A stretch of DNA of 64,000 nucleotides from positions 35,972,110 to 36,036,109 of the forward strand of contig CM060173.1 in NCBI GenBank assembly GCA_030549775.1, written 5' to 3'. Source of the stretch: Tamarix chinensis (Eukaryota; Streptophyta; Magnoliopsida; Caryophyllales; Tamaricaceae). This document shows positions 37,475 through 49,794 of this stretch, piece by piece. A program made the translations under genes and the position numbers. The notes below the pieces were generated by a model. That model did no database searches, was not told where the DNA came from, and worked only from the letters and a program-made list of their open reading frames with translations. Position 1 is the first letter of the stretch. Every line of letters starts with the position of its first letter.

Positions 37475-38199
37475 CCCTTAAGCTGCCTTATATCGAGCTT
37501 TTGATACCCTACCCAGAAAATCCACCTTATGAGCCGCCGCCCCTTCGGACACTATTTCCGCTACCTCCGACCAACTACGCCACCATCTCTGCCTACCCAA
37601 CTCATCCTTGCACCGCCCTCTAACTAACTACGCCTCTCTTCTTCCTCGATTCTCCCTACATAAGCCACCTAGGCTATGTGAAGTAGCCCTCTCAATCAAC
37701 CCTCTCTTCAACCTCCACCACCCTTCGAACCACCATTAGCCACCTCTTCCGCCGCTCCTTTCACCTCCCAAATTATTCTGCACACCACCCTCTACCTTCC
37801 CCTTCCTTTCTTTTCCTCTTCCTCCCTCTCTCCTCTCTTTTTCTTCTTCTTCCCCATTCGACCACCTTGCGTCGCCACCTTTGGCTACGCCACCACCCTT
37901 ATTCTGTTCCTCTCCTTCTGGATAACCATAATCACCCTTATTTCCACCTTCATTCTCCCTATTTTGTTCCCAGCCTTCAACTTTTCCCCTTCTTCACTTT
38001 TTCCAGCCACTGCCGCCACCGCCGTGCACCACCGCCGATGCTGCCTATAACCACCGGCCTAAGGTTGAACCTTAGACCCTCTCAACCCTTTTACCCTATT
38101 TTTACAAGCCTTAATCTATTTTATATCATTATTTGAAATATATTATTATTATTATTTCTATTATTTCTATTGAGGGTTGAAGCCCTATTATATTTTTAT

Positions 38200-38261
38200 T
38201 TCGATTTTATTATTATTATTCTTATTGTTGCTATTATCTTTATTATTAATATCAATATGTG

Positions 38262-38305
<44 letters not shown>

Positions 38306-38402
38306 TTTGAAATTATTATTATTATTACAACTATTTTACTATTAGTGTTGCTATTATTATTAGTGTTATGCGATTATTATTATTATTATTATTATTATTA
38401 TG

Positions 38403-38477
<75 letters not shown>

Positions 38478-38480
38478 TTC
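38200..38480. repeat. Trinucleotide microsatellites of A-d
   Basis: An (ATT)n run at about 38262-38300 and further ATT units at 38368-38400 are followed by about fourteen ATC/CAT units and another ATT run to 38477. The strand-specific poly-His, poly-Tyr and poly-Met/Ile frames are artefacts. Confidence 0.85.
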
Positions 38481-39599
38481 AATGTTAGTATTATTATTTT
38501 ATATAGGGCTGAAACCCTATTGTGCCTATTTTGAATTGTAGTAGTGGTATTATAAATATCAAGTCTTATTATTATTAATATTATCATTAGCATTTATTAT
38601 TCTTATTAGTGTTATTATTATTATTATTTATTAAGTTTATTATTATTTGATGTAGGGTCAAAACCCTACTTTATTTTATCTTCGATTATTATCATTACTA
38701 TTATTACCATTATGATTATTATCATTTTTGCAATATTATTATGGTTTTATCATTATCATTATTACTATTTCATTATTATTATTATTATTACTAAATGTTG
38801 TTATTTATTTTATTAATGCTATTATTAGTATTATTTTGGTAAAGGGGTCGAAGCCCTCATTTCACTATATTTTTGAGTAATGCCTTTTTATTATTATTGT
38901 TACTATTATTATTCTTATTCTTATTAATATTAACATGGATATTATTTTTAGTATCTTTGCTATTATTATTTTGGTATCATTATTGTTATTATTATTAGGG
39001 TAAAGTCTTCAAATTTATATTATCAAATTTTATAATATTACTATTATTTGTTATATTTTTAGCCAAATTTAGTATTTAGTTAATAGTTATTATTATTAAT
39101 ATTTTATTATTTTATCAAAAGCCTAGTATTAGCATAAGTTAGTAAATAATAGTATTTTTGGTAGGAGGGAATCTAATTTAGTTTTTCCCTAATATAGGTG
39201 AGACCAGTCAAAGCCTTGAGGAAGCGTAGGAGCAAGCTCCAAGACCAGTATTGTTTTAGGTAAAGGTGTTACTAAGGCCTTATGTGTGTTGATGTGCATT
39301 ATATGCTTTGTATGTTATGCATCCTATGTTTATCATTATATTGATTTCATTTGTGGTATGGCGTGGAGTTAAAGTGTGTTCATGTGTTGTTATATGGCAT
39401 GTGTACTATGTGTATGTGATGAAATATTGTGGTATGTGATGATATGTGTTGTGATCATGTAAGACATGCATGTGAGGATGTTAATATGGTTTGTGTGGGG
39501 CAAAGGATGAAAAAGGAGAATGGGGAAATAAGTTGGCCAAGGGATGTGAGTTGACCTAAGTATTTTAATAATCCATGAGTGGAGGAATAAAATGGGAAA

Positions 39600-40060
39600 T
39601 TTAGGATTTCGTATGGGTGAATCTAATCTATGGTTTTATATGGGAGAAGCTAATTTATGGTTTTATATGGGAGAATCTAATTTATGGTTTTATATGGGAG
39701 TATATAATTTGTAGTTTGATATGGGAGAATTTAATTTATGGTGTAACATGGGATAATCTAATATATGGTGTAATATAGGATAATCTAATCTATGGTTTGT
39801 ATGGATTGACTTTAGGGTTTTGTATGAAGGAATCTTGGGTTTTACATGAAAGAATTAAGGGTTTTGTATGGATGGACTTAGGATTTTGCATGGCAGATTT
39901 TATGGTGTTGCATGGGAGAATCTAAACTAGGGTTTGGTATGGATGAATATTGGGTTATGCATGGAGGAATCTAGGGTTTACGTGGAGGAATCTAGGGTTT
40001 TGCATGAATGGATCTAGGGTTTGCATGGTTGAATCTAGGGTTTCACATGGGGGCTTAGGG
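39600..40060. repeat. A-d minisatellite
   Basis: TTTTATATGGGAGAATCTAA-type units pass into GGAATCTAGGGTTT-type units, paralleling the arrays at 3680, 7500 and 35280. Confidence 0.75.
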
Positions 40061-40689
40061 TTTGCATGAAAAGTTCGAAAGATTGCATGAGATGTGTAAA
40101 GTCTGCATGGGAGTGAAATTTACGTATGGAACGTTGATTTGGGATGTGAGGAAGGTAATGTAAGCGTTGTTTGGGTGTTTAAACACTTTGGATGAAAAAT
40201 AGTACGTGGATCAATATAAGGGTACGCAGGAGACTAAGCTAGGGTTTGTGTGGACAATTAAGGTTTGGTGTGGCTGCATAGGGTTTTTATGGTATCATAT
40301 GTATTTGGTGATTAAAGTGTAATTATGAAGATGGTATTTATGAGTTGTGGTGTGTGGAGTGTTAAAATGATTTGGGTTGTGTGAGGTGGAGTAAGATAGG
40401 CCACTTAGGTCTAAATTAGGGTTTCTGGGGAAAAACCCTAGAGTGAGGAAATAAGTGGACTTGGAAGTGAGTAGTAGTAAGCCTTGACCTACATACTTTG
40501 GGTGTTGGAATTCTAGTCTGAATTTGAGTATAGAGGAAAGGTTGTTGGGCACGTTGGAAGGTGCAGGGTTATCATGATATGGTACGGATTAGTTGGAGGA
40601 TAAGTGTAAAGGGAGTGATTCATGCATATCTAGGGTGAAAGCTTCTAAATATGATACTTAAGACATCAATCGCTTAAAGTGGAAGATAT

Positions 40690-41095
40690 TGAGACGGGTC
40701 CAGCCGATCCACCGGTTAGAAATAGTGGTTAGGGTTTTTTACCCTATGTGTGACCGATCCACCGGTTATAATAATGGTTAGGGTTTTTACCCTATGTGTG
40801 ACCGATCCACCAGTTATAATAGTGGTTAGGGCAGGATGCTCTATGTGTGACCGACCCACCAGTTATAATAGTGGGGGATCCCATGCTCAATGAACACAAA
40901 CCAAAGTTTGTTAAGACACTTAAAAGATACTAATTACTTATAGTGGAACACCATGTGAGCAGGAACCAGCCGATCCACCAGTTAAGAATAGTGGTTTGGA
41001 CTATTGTCCCACAAGTGACCGATCCACCGGCAAAAAATAGTGGTGTGGACTATTGTCCCGCAAGTGATCGACCCACTAGCTAAAATAGTGGGGGT
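40690..41095. repeat. CCGATCCACCGG modules of A-d
   Basis: Six or so modules (CCGATCCACCGG or CCGATCCACCAG followed by TATAATAGTGG and a GGTTAGGG...CCTATGTG spacer) form the longest such array in the window. Confidence 0.75.
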
Positions 41096-41903
41096 GTTCA
41101 TGTACTTACATGGATTTGATAAAAGGAATGGCGTGTATCGACTTCCGATAAAAGATTAATTAAATAATTAATCCGGAATTTTTGGGCCTTTATGTGTGGG
41201 CTTGATCATTTATAAGCTGTATAATTTTCTGCATAACCTTATGTATTATATTTGTGGGTTTGAAAGTGTAAGTTGAATATTATCCTATATGATTTTTTGT
41301 ACTTATGTGTTGGCCTTAGTGCTCGGTTACCTTACTCAGTATATAGCGTATTGATCACCCTTTTCATGGGTGTTGCTTATTCCCATGAGTAGAAGGCCCT
41401 TTTGACTTTGTGCAGGTGGGCGAGACATAAGTCGGGGCTGAGTGTTGAGCTTGTGGTTGGCTCAAAGTTCGAGAGTAGTGTGGCCGGATCCGCTCTTCTT
41501 GTTATTTTATCTTCTTCCACTTTTTCCTTTGTATCGAATTTATCCTTTTTGATTCATTACTTGTATTGAGTATTTTAAATAAACCTTTTATCGATTGTAA
41601 AATTATTCCCTTCGATGAATTTTGACTTCGCACTCTGATTTCTATCTTATGATTGATTTTACTCCATTGGTTTGTAAACCTTCATGCGTACTCTAATTTT
41701 TGATATTATGATCTTGCTAGTTCTTTTATGAACTCCTGGTTTGAGTTTAATGTTAATATTTTTAACCTTAGCACTTGGTACTTGAACGGTAGAAGATAAC
41801 CAGTCTGGTACTAAGTGTGGCGGTAACATCCTCAGAATTCACGGGTTTCCAATTTTAAATTCTTCTACTTTAAAAAAAAAGTAGTGAATTTTGAGATATT
41901 ACA

Positions 41904-43121
41904 CTAAATCAATAAAGTGGGTTTCAGATCTTTAAAGTCTATTTTAGTTTTTATGGCTTCAAATGTGATTTTTGTGTCTTAAAATATTTGTGAGATTGTT
42001 TTGGCTTATTTGCCTTGTAAATGGTTTTGTTTGGTTTAATTGATGAACTAATTCAATCTTATGATAACTTCTCACCTTGGGATTCTTTTAAGTAGTTTTG
42101 ATATCTAATGAGTTGTGACTCATCTTATGTGGCTGTGTTGTGGAGGTTATGGCTAGATTCCTTACCTTAGCCTTTCATGGCTAGTTATTTGTGACCTTGA
42201 GTAAGGCTGTTGACAAACCGAACCGACTTTATTACGCTAGTTAAGAGCTTAACTCATTTGTTTAGCAAAACATATCAAATCCAAGCCTTATTTTTAGGCT
42301 TGTTTATTAAGCGAATCGAGCTTGAGCCAAGGAAGGTTTGACTTCTTTTTTCACAAGCCGACTCAAGCTTAGTTTGACTCGTTTATAAGCTCAACTCCAT
42401 CGTTAATAGGCTAAGCTTGTGTAGAATTTACATAATAAATAAGTCAAACAGTTAAATGAACATTTAAACAAGTTGAATAATTAAATGAATTGATTTGTTT
42501 GTTTAACTTTCAAATGAAATGAATAGTTAAATGAGTTAAGTCACAAATCAAATCATGATCAATGAGTTGGATTGATTCATTAATTTTTTTTAATTTAAAT
42601 GAGCTGAGCCGAGTCGGGTTAGTAACCTTACCGAGTTGAGCTTGATTTGGGCTCTTTTGGCTCATTTCAAACTCAAGCAAAATTTGAGTCTAAAAAAACT
42701 TAAACAAGCTAAGTTCAAGCTAAAAAAATAATTAAGCTTGATTTGACTCGTTAAAAACCCTAACCCTGACCGGTCAAATTTAGAGGAGGCCATGTTTCGT
42801 TATTATATGTGAACTTTTGTATACCTTAGTAAATAATGGAATATTCTTGAATAAAGCACTAATTATTAAAGTTGAAGATATCAATTTTAGAATGGTTCAT
42901 TATTGTATCTTAGTGCTTAGTAAGGCCATATTATACTCTATAGGTGACTTAAGGGTCATATATAAGGTATTGATACTTAGGTCATCAAGGATGGGAGAGT
43001 ATTGGGTTGCATTATGTGTGTCAGTATGACTAATGTATCTTAGTATCGTCGGGTTACATGGATTGAGGGTACTAGTATTATGTGACTTTAAGACTATTGT
43101 ATCTTAGTTTTTATAGGTTAC
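41904..43121 (+). mobile_element. 3' LTR of gypsy element C, second part (truncated)
   Basis: It resumes the C LTR after A-d and aligns with 22110-22810 (GTTGTGGAGGTTATGG, CATGGCTAGTTATTTGTGACC, GATTGAGGGTACTAG). A stretch at 42190-42770 is extra relative to the 5' LTR. Homology stops at GGTTACA (43115-43121), so the end of this LTR is lost. Confidence 0.6.
42190..42780. other. Insertion with repeated AGCTTGA/AAGCTCAA motifs in C LTR
   Basis: About 580 bp is absent from the 5' LTR of C between GTGACC(T) and the CATGT...TTATTATATGTG phrase. It is rich in short inverted motifs (AAGCTT, TTGAGCTTGA, GAGTCGGGTT) and resembles a small transposon or repeat. Termini and duplication were not resolved. 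Confidence 0.4.
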
Positions 43122-43985
43122 ACCGCTATAACCAAGTAACAATCCCAATTTATCTATTGAAAATTTTCATTTTCTAAAAGCATTAATTATCAAATTACTA
43201 GGTGTTACCACCATACTTAGCATAAGTCTAACTCCTTTACCTTTTCTTATGCCAAGTGCTAAGGTAATCTTTAACCCTAGGTCATTCAAATAGGAATATT
43301 ATCATCATAGTATATGTAGGGGAGTATCTTTAACCCTAGGTCATTCAAATAGAATTTCTCATAAACTAACCCTAATCATGCACATATGCTTCCATGCGAA
43401 TCATCATGACCCTAGCTAGCATGCATGAGCAATAATGAGGCATTTACAATGTAATTTGAATCATAACTTGATAAGAATGGAAACCCTAACAAAATATTAG
43501 ACATGTAGACATAAAATATTTAATATATTACCATTCATACAACTTAACTTTCAACATCATGCATATCATCTCTTCAACATGTTATTATTTTATCATGCAT
43601 GCTATAATACTTGAAAAGCATAAAACCTTAGTTTGATTCTAGGTCTAAACAATCCTAGCATACTCGCACATAAATTATATAGTATTATGAATGATTGGAT
43701 TTACTTATTCCAAGCTTACAAAAAAAAATCTTATCCAAAGTCCTCAAGAATTACATAGAAATTTAACGTTGAAACACATATGTATTAGCATATAATATTA
43801 CACAACAATAATCTAAAATTACTAAAATAATTTAGGGCTCACTAACTAGTCGAAAAAGGCAAGATGAAGCCAAAGAAAAACTTAGCACCAAGTGGGAAGC
43901 TTTCGGCCGAGAAGGGGGAAGAGAAATAGGTGGAGTCATGAACAATAAGAATGGTCTGTGCTAGGGAGGCCTCAAATGGTAAGAA
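43122..43985 (-). mobile_element. Antisense LTR end (D), partial
   Basis: On the minus strand the sequence passes through TTAGCACTTGGCATAAG, TATGGTGGTAACACC and AAATTGGGATTGTTAC, the order of features that marks the 3' end of A, B and C type LTRs. A short direct repeat, TCTTTAACCCTAGGTCATTC, occurs at about 43269 and 43328. The rest of the LTR merges into B3 without a visible boundary. Confidence 0.5.
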
Positions 43986-46831
43986 TGGCCAGTGTTATGA
44001 TAACAAGTATGAGAACAATAATATAGATAGGAAGAGTATGAGATTTTACAAAATCCAAATTTAGAAAATCAAAGCCAATAGTTTAAATAATTGAAAGAAC
44101 AAAAACATCCCAACGTAGTGGGAAAAACACCTTTAGTCGGTAAGACTAACTCTTAAGCATAATTATAAATGTCCAACCTCAAGCAATGTCCAACTATTGG
44201 ACCACATCATCACCCTCAGCATACTCTAACTAATAATCATGCCCCTATAAATCGTCCTTTGTTCTCTGGACAAAAAATGGGATCGTTATAGTGATCTCAC
44301 AAGTGTTATATCAGTATAGTAAAGTATTAGTAAAACAAACTATTTAAAATATGGTAAGACTCATACAATATATTGAATTTACATAGTAACATGGTAATAA
44401 GCATACCAATATAAATTAATATTTAGTCTCATGATAGTAATACAACAAGGTATGCTTGCATGAAAATCATAGAAGAATAGTAATACGGAAAATGCATCAC
44501 AATCCACATAATGTAAACCATATTATAACTCTTCCTCTAATGATCACATGAATTTCCAGTTATTAAGATAATTTGTTAGCCGACATCTAGTTCTTCAACA
44601 TAAACAAAAGTCATGGTAGCAAATAAACCCAATGGGATACAACACCTATTACACAAGGTCAGGACACATCGAAGGGGATTTTCTCCGTGGATACTACACC
44701 CACCACACATTGAGTGAACTTGCCACAATGGCTAACATAAATTGGGATATCACACACATTACATATAGTCGAAGTACATCAAAGGGGGATTATATCTGCA
44801 TACCTCATCACCATACCTTGAATGCCTTCGCCGTGAAGGTTAAAAGGTTGGAATACCATACTAACCTAAGCAATGGACAATACGAAGTGTCAGGAGGCTT
44901 GTATTGGGATACCTTACCCACCCGAACTGGACATTGATGCCTTACCAGCATATGAAAATATAATCCTACACTTCAAAGATATGTGCTTACCCCTACCCAC
45001 CGCAACTTGGTAAAGAAGGAAATAGGTACTGAATGAAAACATAAACCATAGGGCGACCCACCAACTAACTCCCAGTCAGCTATCTATAGAGTCAAAGAAA
45101 AAATGCTCGAATGAAATCTTATTCTAATATTATTAATTATCAAGTGATATCACAAATCATGGCTAAATCCACTGATAACCACTTGGGTGTTTCCAAGTGA
45201 TAATGCCATGCACAATTGAACTTCATTATTATCCAAATTAGGGGTTTCCAAGTGATAATACCAAATATAATTAAATTCTGTTATTATCCGAGTTAGGTGA
45301 TTCCAAGTGATAACACCAAACACATCGTAAAGCATCAAAACCACCAATTGAGTATTTAGAGATGACACTAAATTTAACTAATTAAAGTCCCAAATGTCAC
45401 CATTATGATTCTTATTAAATCTAGGACAAACATGGTTGCAATCATAATTTGAATGTTGTAATTATATGGAGATATTAACATAAAAGGCTCAAATGAAGAA
45501 CAACAATTGACAAATAAACTAGGCAACATACAGTTTGACAAGTCGATTGGTCTCTAGGACTCGTTGATTGGTCTGGTCATAGTAGACCTAAACCAAAAAT
45601 CACATTAGTAAACCAGTCAACTAGTTGGTCTCACCGATCTGTTTATAGGAAACTAGTAAATGGTTTTGGTCAAATTGGGAAATGGGTCTAAGCAAAGACT
45701 AGATCACTTTCGTCATAAGGCCACTAGTCAATGGGTTTGGTGAACCGATCAACTATTTATAGAAACAAGTTGATTGGTTCATAGAACCAATCAATTGATC
45801 TTTTAACTAGCCAATCAAAGGTTCCAAACCATGCGATTGTTCACACAATCAATCGATGGGTTCAACATACCTATTGACTGGTATTAGTAAAACAACACCT
45901 AGACTAGCGATTCACACACCAAAAATTGCCAAACTTTACCATATTAATCATAACATGCTTTTATGTCATCAAACACATAAAGATATATTATACACATATA
46001 TAATCACATGGATATATGGTAACGTAGGTATTTAAATGAATTTATTCCTATTATACTACCAAATCATGCATAAAATTAGAGAACCAAATCATGCTTAAAT
46101 TTTAGAAATAGACTCTATCACATGTTGGAATTCTAGAATACAATTAGCATATCCTCACCACAAAATACACTAAGAACATAGAACCATAATAAGTAACAAA
46201 AACTTCATTCATATTAAGTATAAGAGTTCCTTACCTTGAAGCAATTCTTCGAGCATAAAACTTTCTACTTGATGGATATCTAAACTTCATTAAAACTCCT
46301 TTTTAAACTTCATTAAAATCAAAGAAACTAGAAGAAGAAGAAGAAGAAGAAGAAGAAGAAGAAGAATAAGAAGAAGATGAAGAAAACACATTTCTCAAAC
46401 CTTAATCATTCATTTCTTAAGAGAAACTAAAGGGGAACTAAAGCCAATATTAGAAGAAGAAAGAAGGGATAAAAATTTGACTAAGGAGGGAAGAAAAGAA
46501 GGGTAAGTTTTTATTTTTTTTTCTCAATTGGGAAGAAAAGGAGAAATAATGAAGGAATGCTCAATACTTAGAAAATTTTCCACAAAAAAAAAGGAAGAAG
46601 AGAGAGTAGGGAACAATAGGTAAGAAATAAAAATGGATCAGGAATGGAGGGTATAGAGGTGAGGGTTGTTTAAAATCCACAGGAGATAGAGAGAGAGAGC
46701 GAGAGATATAAGACCGATATGGTTGAGTGTGGGAAATTAAGAGGTAAGGGAAGATATGATAGAGTGATGGAGGATAAGTGCAGTCAGAAAGAGACATGTA
46801 AGACAGTTGGTGAGTCAAGAAATGGGGGTAC
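43986..46831 (-). mobile_element. Antisense LTR family B (B3), left part
   Basis: It matches B2 and B5 in order: ATATAGATAGGAAGAGTATGAG, CCCAACGTAGTGGGAAAAAC, GTCATGGTAGC, the GGGATACC...CCACC phrases, CCAGTCAACTGG-like motifs at 45530-45890 and the purine-rich tract. It is cut at 46831 by the Cassandra element and resumes at about 54902. Its own left terminus is missing. Confidence 0.75.
46330..46379. repeat. (GAA)n microsatellite
   Basis: Fourteen or more GAA units end in AGAAGATG, within the purine-rich part of B3. Confidence 0.9.
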
Positions 46832-47089
46832 TATAACACTCCGAGTTAATATGACCATGTGGGGGATACCTTGGAGCGCTTTTGGATTGATCAACTAGCA
46901 TCACTCATATGTTTCCTAAGAAATTTTTAGAATTTTTCCAGGAAGGTCAACCATCCTAAAAATTGCTCTATGGCCAGCATGCTTAACTACGGAGTTATTG
47001 GGATGAAATTACCAAAAGGATGGTATATCATGTTGGTATAAGTATCCAGAACAATTCTTATAACGCTCTGCTTAAATTAGGGTATTACA
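46832..47089 (-). repeat. Cassandra LTR (left copy)
   Basis: On the plus strand it runs from TATAACACTCCGAG to TTAGGGTATTACA. As a minus-strand LTR it therefore begins TGTAATACCC and ends GAGTGTTATA, with the last CA decayed. Its length falls in the usual Cassandra range. Confidence 0.85.
46935..47047 (-). ncRNA. 5S rRNA-derived pol III promoter region, left Cassandra LTR
   Basis: Read on the minus strand from 47047: GGATACTTATACCAACA aligns with the 5S start, ATCCCAATAACTCCGTAG with the 5S ATCCCATCAGAACTCCG block, AGTTAAGCATGCT with the A box, and GGATGGTTGACCTTCC with the C box. It is a decayed relic and not a functional 5S rRNA gene: the 3' end is replaced and internal bases differ. Confidence 0.85.
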
Positions 47090-47224
47090 TTCACTCCCAC
47101 TCAAAGAACTCAACATCCTCGTTGATCCTTAACTACTAACTATCTAAATACAACTTATCCCAATAATCATCCCGCTGACTCATCCAAGTTAAGCACACAG
47201 TCGCAGTTTTGCTTTGATATTATT
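47090..47224 (-). other. Cassandra internal domain
   Basis: A 135 bp non-coding interior. On the minus strand it begins with the primer-binding site (about 47211-47222) and finishes with the polypurine tract at 47090-47103. No reading frame of note. Confidence 0.8.
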
Positions 47225-47340
47225 TGTAACACTCTAAGCCAATACAACCATGTGGGGGATACCTTGAAGTACTTTTAGATTGATCGGCTGGCCTCACAGA
47301 TCAATACCATTCAACATGCTTTGTCCTTACTCACATGCTT
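47225..47340 (-). repeat. Cassandra right LTR, first fragment
   Basis: It starts TGTAACACTCTAAGCC and retains ACCATGTGGGGGATACC, matching 46845-46880. It is cut at 47340 by the gag element. The other fragment resumes at 54753. Confidence 0.8.
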
Positions 47341-48077
47341 TGATGCGTGTACGGTTAAAGTCTTGGGCTTGGGTGTAATATAAATGATGGTTTAGGGTTA
47401 GGAAAGGTGGAAGGCGATTTAGGGTTGATGGAAAGATAGAAGGGTAGTGAAAAGGGTTTGGATGGACGAATGGAGTGACGATTTGGAGTAGGGTTTTCGG
47501 TGGAAAAGATAGAGGTGACGAAGTAAAAAAAATAAAGGGATAGATTAATCTTTAAGCCACACAGAAATAAAGATTAAAGTTTTTTGAAACAAATCCTTCA
47601 CACAGATTCGACTTGTTACGAGATGAATCCACACAGAATTCAGGTTTAAGCAAGCTTAAGGTTTTTCTTCTCATTCAAATTGTGTTCTTTCTCTCGGTTT
47701 CTATGGCTTTAAATAGCCAAAAGTTGTTGAGCCTCCCTTCAAAGATTACAATAATCTTGCCACTAATCTTTCCTAGAAACATTGAATTCCCTAAGACTAG
47801 CTAGAAGATATTAAATGATCTAGCTACTAACAACCTTGTTTGACTCGAAATAATAATAAATAACTTAAGACTAGCTAGAAGATATTAAATGATCTAGCTA
47901 CTAACAACCTTATTTGACTCAAAATAAAAATAATAATAAATGACTTAATAATAAATGTTACGCTAACTAAAGAACATTGCATGCAGCCCATGCATGCACC
48001 TCCATGTTCATGTATCTGCGTGGAGTAGCGTAACCATATTAGTCGGTATCGTGTCATGGGACTATGCTCCCACATCA
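47341..48077 (-). repeat. 3' LTR of the gag element (737 bp)
   Basis: It is nearly identical to 53852-54747 except for the number of an internal 74-80 bp tandem unit: two copies here (starting 47795 and 47869), four there. On the minus strand GGCTATTTAAAGCC (47705-47718) is a candidate TATA region. The frame at 47613-47804 is a chance frame repeated in both LTRs. Confidence 0.9.
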
Positions 48078-49582
48078 TTCTCCCCGGGTTGGTTTGAATT
48101 TGTCCTCAAATTCACAACTTTGATGAGGAATAACAAACACCAAAGGACATATTCTTCAACATGATACTTGTCCTTGTATTCTTTGAATATCTCCTTCACA
48201 CTAAAGTTATCTTTGAAAATCCTCCAATGCTTCTTAAGCCTTGACATTGGATCTTCATATGCACACATCAATGAACATAAACCGAATGCATGGGGTGCAT
48301 TATGGTTCATTTGCTTCTTCACATCACATATGTCTTCATGCACATTATACACCTTCGAACTCACCATGTTTTTTTCTTCAATTTGCTTTGAATGATACAA
48401 GGGTTCCATGATAACATTTGCTCTATAAAAACACAAGGAAACCATAGGATAATAATGAACATCATTCTCCACATAATCAATGTGATGCATGTAAAAACTT
48501 GGTTGCCCTTCTTCCGCTTCAATGGTAGTAATAGCATGATTGTCTTCATCATTATATACTCAATTTTCTTCCTCATTCCCGCTTTCCTTTTCTTCCCTTT
48601 TAATCTCCTCAATTTCTCTTAAGGTCATAACTCTTTGATTATGACACTCTTTAGCATAATGACCATAACCTCTACATTTAAAACATTGTATACTTTTACC
48701 TTCAATCTCCTTAACTTTATACTTCTCCATGCATGGCTTAAGATCTTTTTCTTCTATGATAATGCTCGAATTTGATGGCATAAAAATCGAAGATGATGTT
48801 GCTTCATTCGACAAGGAAGAGGAAGGTTTGGAGAATACCTTAGGCCTTTTGAGTTGCCTTTCAAATTTTATAGCAAGCTTGACCATATCTTCAAGTGTAT
48901 CATATAGAGAAACTTCAACTTTATCTCTAATGTTGAAATTCAATCCTCTAAGATATCTTGTACAAGTTTGTTCTTTCCTCTATTGGAAATCACATATCAA
49001 GGATAACTTTTCAAAGTTCCTTGTATATTCTTCCACACTTTAATTCCCTTACTTCAATGTCATCATTTTGATGAAGTTGTCTTGCTCAAATTCTCTTAGG
49101 ATGAATTTTCTATTCATGTGCTTTTTCAATTTCTCCCATGACTTGATCTTTGGCTTGCCATCTCTTTTCCTTGATCTCTTGAGATTATCAAACCAAATTC
49201 TTGCAAATTTTTGAATTTTAAGAGTAGCCAACTTACATCTCATATGATCATCATATTCTTTAAATTCAAATATGGATTCCATAGTGTGCATCCAATCTAT
49301 GAATGCCTCCGCATCTAACTCTTCATGAAATTCTAGAAAATCAACATTCAAACCCTTATCTTCACCATGCTCTTGCCTTCTTCTTGTTCGATTATGCGTG
49401 CTTGAAGATGGACTTGAGTCTTCTTCAACATATTCAAGTTTTTTATTCAAATAACCTCCTCTTGATTCAATGGCTCACCTCACCATGCCTTCAACCCTAT
49501 CATTTTGTTCTTCCATCCTATTCTCCATTTTTACTTCAAGCTTTTCAAATTGAATGTTGATGGCATCAAGGATGGACTTCAT
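48062..49582 (-). pseudogene. gag: gag of the TR-GAG element, broken by stops
   Basis: A single continuous frame of about 506 codons on the minus strand runs from ATG at 49582 to TAG at 48062. The N-terminal part (49582-49060) contains the retrotransposon gag capsid region (EAFIDWMHTMESIFEF, ARIWFDNL, SWEKLKKHM, then SVEEYTRNFEKL). A CCHC zinc knuckle, CFKCRGYGHYAKEC, follows at about 48650-48692. The unrecognised C-terminal part ends in LRTNSNQPGENDVGA, an ending shared with gypsy polyproteins. In-frame stops occur at 49475-49477, 49049-49051, near 49042 and 48997, and at 48560-48562. No frameshift is apparent, so the inactivation looks modest. The frame reads through the polypurine tract into the LTR. 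Confidence 0.9.
48078..48085 (-). other. Polypurine tract of the gag element
   Basis: On the minus strand GGGGAGAA lies directly before the 3' LTR start TGATGTGGG. It is embedded in the last codons of the gag frame. Confidence 0.8.
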
Positions 49583-49765
49583 AAATTATGAATTTTTCAT
49601 TATTGCACACGCTAGGGTTTAACTCAAGGTGATCGAATGAAGTGTTGTAAATTGAGAGAAAACCAATGAATGAAAAGGAGTATTGTATGCTAGGGTCGAG
49701 TATATCACTCAAGGAGGAATGTTTTTATGTGTGTGTAATCTCACAACACTCAAAATAATGGAAAG
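49583..49765 (-). other. Leader of the gag element, part next to gag
   Basis: Non-coding sequence between the gag start and the CACTA insertion. It continues beyond the insertion at 53558-53836. Confidence 0.7.
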
Positions 49766-49794
49766 CACAACAAGAAATATTACTTTGGACAACA

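Larger units (their letters stand above)
31682..41903 (+). mobile_element. Solo LTR of family A (A-d), about 5.5 kb, split by A-e; duplication CTAAA
   Basis: It starts TAAACTGCCCCG (the TG decayed to TA) and ends TTTTGAGATATTACA. CTAAA is found at 31677-31681 and at 41904-41908. Joining the two flanks restores the C LTR, as judged against 22105-22140. After subtraction of A-e and its duplication, about 5.5 kb remains. It contains the TATA box at 37464, the CAT/ATT tract at 38400, the minisatellite at 39600 and the CCGATCCACCGG modules at 40690. No genes are present. Confidence 0.9.

Noticed and set aside
46935..47047. Functional 5S rRNA gene
   Set aside because: It matches only part of 5S, has many substitutions, lacks the 5S 3' end, and occurs in both LTRs of a TRIM.
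47613..47804. 63-residue frame, repeated at 54123-54314
   Set aside because: The repeat exists only because it lies in the two LTRs of one element; there is no domain, and it is antisense to the element.
48168..49043. Plus-strand frames across the gag region (48168-48395, 48392-48622, 48729-49043, 49303-49560)
   Set aside because: Shadows of the minus-strand gag frame, which has a zinc knuckle and capsid features.
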